Positions 32,420-38,520 of a stretch of DNA of 38,520 nt are shown here, piece by piece; the first letter of the stretch is position 1; every line of letters begins with the position of its first letter. Source of the stretch: Alphaproteobacteria bacterium (GTDB lineage Bacteria > Pseudomonadota > Alphaproteobacteria > UBA828); the NCBI GenBank assembly GCA_022826345.1, contig JAJDVB010000150.1, positions 1-38,520 of the forward strand, in the 5' to 3' direction. The position numbers and the translations under genes were made by a program. A model generated the notes under the pieces. It was given only the letters and a program-made list of their open reading frames with translations. It was not told the DNA's origin and made no database searches.

Positions 32420-34345
32420 CTACTCCGCCGCGGCGCCTGCTTCGGCGGCCTTGGCCTCACGCTCCTGCAGGAAGCGCAGCACGCGCCGGTTGAACTCCGG
32501 CGGCTTGGGTGGCGCGAGCTCGGTCTCCTCCAGACAGCGCTCGCGGAGCTCCTCGACGGTGCCACCGCGGTCGAAGAGCTGTACCTCGCCCCGCGCCGCG
32601 CGCATCTTGTCGCGGAGTGCCGTGGTCGCCTCTTCGTCGACCATCAGGTCGTCACGCAGCACCACCCCATAGCGCTCGGCACCAGCACGCGTGACCAGGC
32701 CGCGCTCGACCTCCAGCGCCACCAGGGCCGGATCGCGCTCCAGAGGATCGCCCCAACCGCCGCCGCCCCAGGTCTTGAAGAGCAGCAGATCGCCGGCCTC
32801 GACCTTCACGTGGTCGCACTTGGACGGCAGCACCTCGAAGGAGCCGTCGGCGCGGTGGATTTCCTTCCGGCTCCGCCCGCCCGGCAGGCCGCCGTTGACG
32901 CCCCACGGATAGGTGAGCCAGCGGTCGTCGTGCAGCGACATCTCGCCGGGCTCAAGCGCCCGGTAGCCGATGGTAACGCCGTTGCCGCCCCGATGGAGGC
33001 CGGGCCCGCCGGAGTCTGCGATGGTCTCGTAGACCTCGATACGGAGCGGGAAGTATGCCTCCAGGAACTCGTTAGGCACGTTGGTGAACGAGGGCCAGAG
33101 CGAGTGCCCGTCGGGGCCGTCGCCGGCCGGCCGGCCGGGGATGCCGCCAAAGCCGATCTGGTAGAGCTGGTACCACTCGCCCTCGCTCGAATAGCCCGAA
33201 TACATGAAGTGCGGGCTGTCGGAGAAGCCGGCCGCCACCATGAGGTTGGGTGCGCGCTGGCCGAGCAGGCCGCCGAGCACGTCGAAGATGCGCCCCAGCG
33301 CGTGCGTCCGCGACGAGAGCGCCGCCGGCTTCAGCGGCTTGAGCAGCGTGCCCGGCGGGATTTTCACGTCGACGTGGTCGTAGAAGCCGTCGTTGAACAT
33401 GATCTGCGGATCGAAGACGTTGATCATGTAAACGCCGACGAACATCTTGAACATTTCTTCGTTGAGGAAGAAGTTGATGGAGCTTTCCGACTGCGGATCG
33501 GTGCCGTCGAAGTCGAACACCAGCACGTCGCCGTCGCGCCACATCTTGCAGGCCATCTTGTAGGGGCCCATGCCGAGGCCGTCGTCGCAGATATAGTCCT
33601 CGAAGTAGAGGGTCTCGTCCTCACCAACCGTGTTGCGGATCAGGTGCAGCATCGCGCGCCGGTTGCGCTCAAGCAGCTCGTCCATCGCCGCGATCACGGT
33701 ATCCACGCCGAAGCGATCGCAGAGCTCGTGAATGCGCTTTTCGGCGAGGCGTACGGCGGCGATCAACGCGTTGAAGTCGCTCCGGTTCCACTGCGGCATC
33801 CGGCACTGGTGCAGGATCACCTTGAGCACGTCGTCCTGCAGCTCGTCGTTCTTGTAGATCTTGACGATCGGGATGACGACGCCTTCCTCGTAGATCTGGT
33901 TGGCATCCGTCGGGAGGCTCCCCGGCACCTTGCCGCCGACATCGGTCATGTGGCCGAACATGGAGGCATAGGCGATGAGACGGCCGTCGCGATACACCGG
34001 GCGCAGAATCAGCCAATCCGGCGCATGGCTGATGGCACCGGCGCAGCTGTAGGGATCGGAGGTGAGGAAGATATCCCCCTCCTCGATGGTGCCGTCGTAC
34101 TCGCGCTTGAAGCCGTGGATGAAGGAGCCGAACTGGCCGACGACCATCTTGCCGTCGGGGTTCGCGATCATCGGGAACTCGTCGTGCTGCTCGCGGATTC
34201 CCGGCGACATGGCGGTGCGGTAGAGCACGGCGTCCATCTCGTAGCGGGCGCTGCGCAGCGCGCTCTCGATGATGTCGAGAGTGATCGGGTCCATATCGAC
34301 CGGCTCGAATGGCGCGTCGTTGGTCTGGACGATGGTGACTGGCAT
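32420..34345 (-). CDS. hyuB: Hydantoinase/oxoprolinase family protein, subunit B (HyuB-like)
   Basis: The 641-residue B subunit is longer than most. It carries DPITLDIIESALRSARYEMDAVL near 19-41, GDIFLTSDPYSCAGAISHAPDW near 95-116, GHMTDVGGKVPGSLPT near 130, FDFDGTDPQSESSINFF near 290, and GGGGWGDPLERDPALV near 560. A charged C-terminal helix with EEATTALRDKMRAARGEVQ, ETELAPPKPPEFNRRVL and FLQEREAKAAEAG extends beyond the usual family end. The ATG at 34345 is 17 bases after the hyuA stop. GGGGGA is somewhat far for a ribosome site. With the preceding A subunit it forms one ATP-dependent ring-opening enzyme. It is distant in sequence from the other B modules in this window. Confidence 0.93.
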   Translation of the reverse strand: MPVTIVQTNDAPFEPVDMDPITLDIIESALRSARYEMDAVLYRTAMSPGIREQHDEFPMIANPDGKMVVGQFGSFIHGFKREYDGTIEEGDIFLTSDPYSCAGAISHAPDWLILRPVYRDGRLIAYASMFGHMTDVGGKVPGSLPTDANQIYEEGVVIPIVKIYKNDELQDDVLKVILHQCRMPQWNRSDFNALIAAVRLAEKRIHELCDRFGVDTVIAAMDELLERNRRAMLHLIRNTVGEDETLYFEDYICDDGLGMGPYKMACKMWRDGDVLVFDFDGTDPQSESSINFFLNEEMFKMFVGVYMINVFDPQIMFNDGFYDHVDVKIPPGTLLKPLKPAALSSRTHALGRIFDVLGGLLGQRAPNLMVAAGFSDSPHFMYSGYSSEGEWYQLYQIGFGGIPGRPAGDGPDGHSLWPSFTNVPNEFLEAYFPLRIEVYETIADSGGPGLHRGGNGVTIGYRALEPGEMSLHDDRWLTYPWGVNGGLPGGRSRKEIHRADGSFEVLPSKCDHVKVEAGDLLLFKTWGGGGWGDPLERDPALVALEVERGLVTRAGAERYGVVLRDDLMVDEEATTALRDKMRAARGEVQLFDRGGTVEELRERCLEETELAPPKPPEFNRRVLRFLQEREAKAAEAGAAAE

Positions 34346-34362
34346 CTCGCTTTTCCCCCGCC

Positions 34363-36417
34363 TCAGTGGCCGACCGGGTTGATGATGATGTTGCCGTATC
34401 CGTCGACCACGCCCACATGGCCCGGCAGGACGAGCGTGGTCGAGTCCATCTCGGTCACGATCGCCGGCCCCTCGATCCGGTTGCCGGCCTGGAGCCTGCC
34501 GCGGTCGTAGATGGCGGCCTCCTGATCGCGATTGTCGACGTAAACCGAGGCACTCGCAACCTTGGCCGCCGATGGATCGGCGCCGCCCTCGGCCACGTGA
34601 CCGGCTTCCACGAAGGTCTCGGCGCCGCGCATGATGGCGCGCAACGTCACGATCTCGTGCTCCGCGTCGAGCGCGAAGGTGAAGAGCTGGGTGTGCTCGT
34701 CGTCGAACTGCTTGGCGAGCCAGGCGAGCCCCTCGCGCTCGAACTCGTCCGCCGTGAAGCTCACGGGGAGCTGCAGCCCCTGGCCGTGGTAGCGCAGGTC
34801 CACCTCGTACTGCACCGACTGGTCCTCGCGCGCGATGCCCTCGGCATCGAGCTCCTGCCGGGCGCGGGCCTCGAGGTCGTCGAGGATGCCGCGCACCTCG
34901 GCGTCCGAGGTCTCCGAGAAGCGCCGCACGAAGCTCATCGAAGCCTCGTCGGTCACCCGCGTCGTGGCATCGCCGTAGGCGCAGAGCACGCCGGGCGAGG
35001 GCGGGATGATGACCGGCCACGAGTTCATCAGCTTGGCGAGCGCGTTGGCGTGCAGCGGCCCGGCCCCGCCGAAGGCGATCAGCGCGAAGTCGCGCGGATC
35101 GAACCCCTGCTGCACCGAGACCAGCCTGAGCGCACCGAACATGTTCTCGTTGACGATATCGATGATGCCGGCCGCAGCCCGCTTGAGATCGAGACCCAAA
35201 GCCGTGGCGACAGTCTGCACCGCGTTGACCGCGGCATCGACATCGAGCTTCATCTCGCCGCCGATCAGCTCGCTCGGCAGGTAGCCGAGCACGACATTGG
35301 CATCGGTAACCGTCGGCTGGTCGCCGCCCATCCCGTAGGCCGCAGGCCCCGGATCGGCGCCCGCGCTCTGCGGCCCGACACGAAGCGCGCGCGTGATCTC
35401 GGGCACGTGGGCGATCGAGCCGCCGCCCGCGCCCACGGTACGCACGTCGAGCGAGGGCGCACGCACGGTGACGTCGCCCACCGTGGTCTCGCGCCGCTTG
35501 CGCGGCACGCCGTCGAGGATCAGCGCGACGTCGGTGGACGTGCCGCCCATGTCGAGTGTGAGCAGGTTCTGGTAGCCGGCCTGCTTGGCGATCCAGAGCG
35601 CGCCGGCCACACCGCCGGCAGGCCCGCTCATCAGCACGTTCACCGGCGAGTTGCGGCTCGCCTCGACCGAGGCGAGGCCGCCGTCCGAACGCAGGATGTG
35701 CAGATGGGCGTCGATCTTGCGCTGCTTCAGCTCCCGCTCCAGGTTGCGGACATAGACCTGGACCACCGGCGCCACGTAGGAGTTGGCGACCGTGGTGATC
35801 GCGCGCTCGTATTCGTACATCTCGGGCAGGACCTCGGACGAGATCGAGACCGGCACGCCGGGCATCACCTCGTGGGCGATCTCGCGGATCTGCTCTTCGT
35901 GTATGCCGCCGGCGTAGGCGTTCATCAGGCAGACGGTCAGCGCCTCGATCCCTTTGGTCTTGAGATGGGAGAGCTTCTCGCGCAGGTCGTCCTCGTTCAG
36001 CTCGCGGACCACGTCGCCCCGCGCGCCGGTGCGCTCTTTCGCCTCGACGGTGAGCTCCAGTGGCGCGAGCGGCTCGGGCTTGGGCCAGATGATCCAGCCG
36101 GCGAGGATGCCGGGAACGAAGGAGCGGGCGATCTGCAGCATCTGCCCGTAGCCCTCGGTGGTCACGATGCCGACGCGGGCGCCCTTCCCTTCCAGGATGG
36201 TGTTGGTCGCGACCGTGGTGCCGTGCATCACGTGGGTGATCGAGGCCGGCTCGACGCCCGCGTTCTCGCACACCCGCTCGATGCCGTTGAGCACGCCGAT
36301 CGAGGAATCCTGCGGGGTGGACGGCACCTTCGCACGGTAGGTGCCGCCGCTCGATTCATCGATCAGCAAGAGATCGGTGAACGTCCCGCCGACGTCCACC
36401 CCTAAGCGAAAAGCCAT
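34363..36417 (-). CDS. hyuA: Hydantoinase/oxoprolinase family protein, subunit A (HyuA-like)
   Basis: The 684-residue A subunit starts FRLGVDVGGTFTDLLLIDE at about 3-21, then MHGTTVATNTILEGKGARVGIVTTEGYG, a SEVLPEMYEYERAITTVANSYVAPVVQ block, [24 protein letters not shown] near 280, GAGGGSIAHVPE and [25 protein letters not shown], and IAFGGAGPLHANALAKLM near 440. GGAGGAG about six bases before the ATG at 36417 fixes the start. It is on the strand of the ABC permeases and begins 102 bases after the second one ends, so transporter and enzyme are likely expressed together. Homologues in this context hydrolyse N-methylhydantoin, hydantoins, lactams, or carboxylate ketones. Confidence 0.93.
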   Translation of the reverse strand: MAFRLGVDVGGTFTDLLLIDESSGGTYRAKVPSTPQDSSIGVLNGIERVCENAGVEPASITHVMHGTTVATNTILEGKGARVGIVTTEGYGQMLQIARSFVPGILAGWIIWPKPEPLAPLELTVEAKERTGARGDVVRELNEDDLREKLSHLKTKGIEALTVCLMNAYAGGIHEEQIREIAHEVMPGVPVSISSEVLPEMYEYERAITTVANSYVAPVVQVYVRNLERELKQRKIDAHLHILRSDGGLASVEASRNSPVNVLMSGPAGGVAGALWIAKQAGYQNLLTLDMGGTSTDVALILDGVPRKRRETTVGDVTVRAPSLDVRTVGAGGGSIAHVPEITRALRVGPQSAGADPGPAAYGMGGDQPTVTDANVVLGYLPSELIGGEMKLDVDAAVNAVQTVATALGLDLKRAAAGIIDIVNENMFGALRLVSVQQGFDPRDFALIAFGGAGPLHANALAKLMNSWPVIIPPSPGVLCAYGDATTRVTDEASMSFVRRFSETSDAEVRGILDDLEARARQELDAEGIAREDQSVQYEVDLRYHGQGLQLPVSFTADEFEREGLAWLAKQFDDEHTQLFTFALDAEHEIVTLRAIMRGAETFVEAGHVAEGGADPSAAKVASASVYVDNRDQEAAIYDRGRLQAGNRIEGPAIVTEMDSTTLVLPGHVGVVDGYGNIIINPVGH

Positions 36418-36519
36418 TCTTTCTCCTCCCAAGCGCAGTATGCGGCCAAGGCCGAGCCAGCGGGCGCGGCAGAGCGGCTAGCACCCTGCTAAGGTTTGCG
36501 CCAGCAGCGGCTACCGAGT

Positions 36520-37383
36520 CTAGCCGTCCGACGCTTTCTCCGCCTTTTTGGCGATGCTCAACCCGGCGCCGGTGCGCCGTTTCTGAATGATGTAGACGGC
36601 CAGGAAGCTCACGAAGATCACCACCAGCGAGAACACCGTCGTCATGGTGCCGATGGCGTAGATCGCGGGCGTCGCCGCCAGCGTGAGCGTGTTCACGAGC
36701 TCGACCGGAAGCGTATTGAACTCGCCCGCCACGGACGATGTGCGCGGGAATTCGTCGTAGGAGAGCGTGAAGCCGAAGAGGGCCACGCCGATCAGCCCCG
36801 GCAGCGTGATGGGTATGATCACGTTTCGGAGCGTCTGCCACTGGGTCGCGCCCTGGTCCTTGGCAGCCTCCTCAAGCCTCGGGTCGAGCCGGCTGAACAC
36901 CGCCAGCATGATCAGCACGCCGAAAGGCAGCGTCCAACTCAGGTGCGCGCCGAGAGCGCCCGACCACCACTGGCTGGTCATGCCCAAGTTGGAGAAGCCC
37001 AGGCCGATACCCAGGCTGATCAGGATCGACGGGCAGATCAGGCTGGCCACGACGATGTAGAAGACCACGATATTGCCGGTGAAGTTCTTGCGGAACGCGA
37101 GACCGGCAAGGAACGAAATGCCCATGGTCAGGAACATGACGATCAAGCCAAGAATGAGCGAGCGCCCGAACGGCCAGCGGAAGTCGCCGATGTAGGACGG
37201 GTCAATCACCTCTTTGAACCAGAAGAGTGAGAAGCCCTGCATCGGGAATGAGAGCGAGGCGCCGTCGTCCTGGAACGAGAGCACCACGATGATGATGATC
37301 GGCCCGTAGAGGAACAGGAGGTAGAGGTAGAAGATCGTCGCGCGCGGCCAATAGCCCGGCGCTCGTCTGGTTTCGTGGCCCAT
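36520..37383 (-). CDS. ABC transporter permease, spermidine/putrescine type (PotC-like)
   Basis: The 287-residue inner-membrane permease has six hydrophobic segments: about 20-38, 70-92, 104-126, 135-155, 180-200 and 245-265. The cytoplasmic loop that contacts the ATPase, EAAKDQGATQWQTLRNVIIPITLPGL, is at about 177-202 and keeps the EAA...G signature. WFKEVIDPSYIGDF and RTSSVAGEFNTLPVELVNTL resemble the PotC/YdcV group of polyamine, mannopine and opine importers. It starts two bases after the first permease gene stops, so translation is coupled. The 102-base gap to hyuA downstream is compatible with one transcript. The ATPase gene is not in the window, so it must lie to the right or elsewhere. 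Confidence 0.92.
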   Translation of the reverse strand: MGHETRRAPGYWPRATIFYLYLLFLYGPIIIIVVLSFQDDGASLSFPMQGFSLFWFKEVIDPSYIGDFRWPFGRSLILGLIVMFLTMGISFLAGLAFRKNFTGNIVVFYIVVASLICPSILISLGIGLGFSNLGMTSQWWSGALGAHLSWTLPFGVLIMLAVFSRLDPRLEEAAKDQGATQWQTLRNVIIPITLPGLIGVALFGFTLSYDEFPRTSSVAGEFNTLPVELVNTLTLAATPAIYAIGTMTTVFSLVVIFVSFLAVYIIQKRRTGAGLSIAKKAEKASDG

Positions 37384-37385
37384 GG

Positions 37386-38255
37386 CTAAAGCTGCTTTCG
37401 CACGTCGACGAGGCGCATGATGATGCCGACGATGATCAACACGGCCAGCATCAGGATGATGGCCGAGGCGGACGCCGGCGGATACTGGACATTATAAATC
37501 TGGTTGCTCATGGAGGCCATGACCGTACCGACCCGCGCGCCGCTGAGGATGCGGATCGCCGTGAAGTCGCTGGCCACCAGGGCGATCACGAAGATCGCTC
37601 CGATGGCGAGGCCCGGCTTGCAGAGCGGGATGATCACGTGCCACAGGATCTGGATCCCGTTGGCACCGTTATCGCGCGCCGCCTCGATCAGGTCGCGATT
37701 GATCCGCGCCATGACGTTGAAGAGCGGCGCCATCATGAAGAGCGTAAATATTTGCACGTAGGACAGGAAGACGGCGAATTCCGAGAATAGGAGAAATTGG
37801 AGCGGCGTGTCCGATATGCCGACTGCCATGACCGCCTGGTTGATGATGCCTTCCTTCCCCAGGAACGGAATCCAGGCCACCATGCGGATGACGCCGGAGG
37901 TCCAAAACGGCACGACGCAGAGCAGGAACAGAAGCAGTTTGGTTCTGAGTTGAATGAGGTCGAAAACAAGAAAATAAGCGAGGGTAAAGCCGAGAACCGT
38001 CGTGATAGCCAGCGTGATCGCCAGCATCTTCAAGGTTTGCACATAGTTGTCGAACGTCAGGTTTTTCGAGAACAGCTTGATGTAGTTGGAGAACGTCCAG
38101 TCGCCCTCCACCATCATGAAGCCGTTGAAATTCCACAGGCTGATGATCAGGATCACGATCACCGGCCCCACCAGGAAGAAGGTGAGCGTGATCAGCAGCG
38201 GCGAGATCTGCAGCGCCGTCGCGTAGCGTTTCAAGAAAGCGTTGACCGCCGCCAT
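37386..38255 (-). CDS. ABC transporter permease, spermidine/putrescine type (PotB-like)
   Basis: The 289-residue permease is the first of a pair. Hydrophobic helices lie at about 15-38, 70-95, 104-124, 142-165, 200-225 and 255-278. ATPase-contact loop EAARDNGANGIQILWHVIIPLCKPGL is at about 188-213. VPFWTSGVIRMVAWIPFLGKEGIIN is typical of the PotB/YdcU permeases, which import polyamines and other cationic small molecules. The ATG at 38255 and GTGs two and one codons earlier are possible starts. The ribosome site is weak. An intercistronic hairpin separates it from the solute-binding protein gene. Confidence 0.92.
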   Translation of the reverse strand: MAAVNAFLKRYATALQISPLLITLTFFLVGPVIVILIISLWNFNGFMMVEGDWTFSNYIKLFSKNLTFDNYVQTLKMLAITLAITTVLGFTLAYFLVFDLIQLRTKLLLFLLCVVPFWTSGVIRMVAWIPFLGKEGIINQAVMAVGISDTPLQFLLFSEFAVFLSYVQIFTLFMMAPLFNVMARINRDLIEAARDNGANGIQILWHVIIPLCKPGLAIGAIFVIALVASDFTAIRILSGARVGTVMASMSNQIYNVQYPPASASAIILMLAVLIIVGIIMRLVDVRKQL

Positions 38256-38305
38256 CACCACCGACTCTTGGGCAATTCAGGTCTTCAGAATTAAGAAAAG
38301 AAAGT

Positions 38306-38339
38306 GGGGGAGCGGGACGCTTCGGCCCCCTGCTCCCCC
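38306..38339 (-). terminator. Intercistronic hairpin between the solute-binding protein and permease genes
   Basis: GGGGGAGC and GCTCCCCC give an 8-bp perfect stem, extended by GGG/CCC around a loop, in the 99-base gap between the binding-protein stop and the permease start. On the minus strand it is followed by ACTTTCTTTTCTTAATTC, moderately U-rich. Partial terminators of this kind are known between binding-protein and permease genes and raise the ratio of binding protein to permease. Confidence 0.6.
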
Positions 38340-38354
38340 TTATGCGTTCGCCCC

Positions 38355-38520
38355 TTACGCGGCGATGAACTCGTTCCAGCGGTCGGTGAGGTACTCGTTC
38401 TCGTCCATGACCGAGTTCCACACCGCGACGCGGCCCATGCGGTTCTTGTAGGAGCCGCCGTCGCGCACCGCGCCCGGCTTCTCCATGAGCTTGCCGAACG
38501 GACTGTAAATGTCGACCGTG
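38355..38520 (-). CDS. ABC transporter solute-binding protein, PotD-like (C-terminal end only)
   Basis: Only the last 54 codons lie in the window. Read on the minus strand, they give TVDIYSPFGKLMEKPGAV, DGGSYKNRMGRVAVWNSVMD and ENEYLTDRWNEFIAA, then a TAA stop at 38355-38357. The WN.VMDE...L...WNEF.AA end is that of PotD/YdcS-type periplasmic binding proteins. The gene lies directly before two PotB/PotC-like permeases on the same strand, so it is the binding protein of that importer. The N-terminal signal and ligand site are outside the window. Confidence 0.85.
   Translation of the reverse strand, partial: TVDIYSPFGKLMEKPGAVRDGGSYKNRMGRVAVWNSVMDENEYLTDRWNEFIAA

Noticed and set aside
32420..36271. 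A 1283-codon minus frame that appears to fuse an unknown protein to HyuB
   Set aside because: The upstream part is the wrong frame of the HyuA gene, rich in Arg and Ala. HyuA is read in another frame from 36417 with clear family motifs, and HyuB begins at 34345.

Overview
The window looks like a high-GC alphaproteobacterial chromosome. Sample lines I counted in ordinary genes are about two thirds G+C. The lineage call rests on a ChvI/ChvG-type two-component pair, a DUF1150 gene beside an Hsp20 gene, an RpoH-like CTTGAT promoter, and TAGAGCG-type intergenic palindromes. I see no rRNA, tRNA or CRISPR array.

Left part (1-7.3 kb): a hyuA-hyuB pair (ATP-dependent hydantoinase/oxoprolinase family), a gene-less stretch carrying two copies of a 73-bp array of GGGATT decamers, a proline-iminopeptidase-like hydrolase, a Sir2 deacylase, and a tyrosine recombinase that has lost its N-terminal domain next to a 147-bp mosaic of palindromes. 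Middle (7.3-15.7 kb): a MATE exporter, chvI-chvG, DUF1150 and Hsp20 genes on the opposite strand behind a candidate heat-shock promoter and RNA thermometer, a membrane protein with its winged-helix regulator, a secreted TPR-like protein ending in a CXXCH motif, an EamA transporter and an SDR dehydrogenase.

From 15.8 to 21.7 kb lies a minus-strand catabolic set: a CitE-like lyase, an HpaB-family flavin monooxygenase and two tandem NTF2-like proteins. It is followed by a DUF3047 protein, an acetamidase/formamidase and a YjbR protein. From 21.8 to 25.8 kb is an accessory patch: a DUF4258/HTH toxin-antitoxin-like pair, a stand-alone hyuB behind repeated operator-like sites, and an AT-rich TIR-domain gene that was probably acquired horizontally and may act in phage defence.

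The right end (25.8-38.5 kb) is a co-directional minus-strand set, read from right to left: a polyamine-type ABC importer (substrate-binding protein, truncated by the window edge, then two permeases), hyuA, hyuB, a cytosine-deaminase-like amidohydrolase, a MOSC protein, a fused 5-oxoprolinase-type HyuA-HyuB and a GlcG-like protein. Together these suggest uptake of a small cationic or cyclic nitrogen compound, deamination of its ring, and ATP-driven opening of a lactam or imide ring. Creatinine to N-methylhydantoin to N-carbamoylsarcosine is one chemically coherent candidate. This is an inference from gene content. The window holds four separate hyuA/hyuB loci in total, which is its most striking overall feature.
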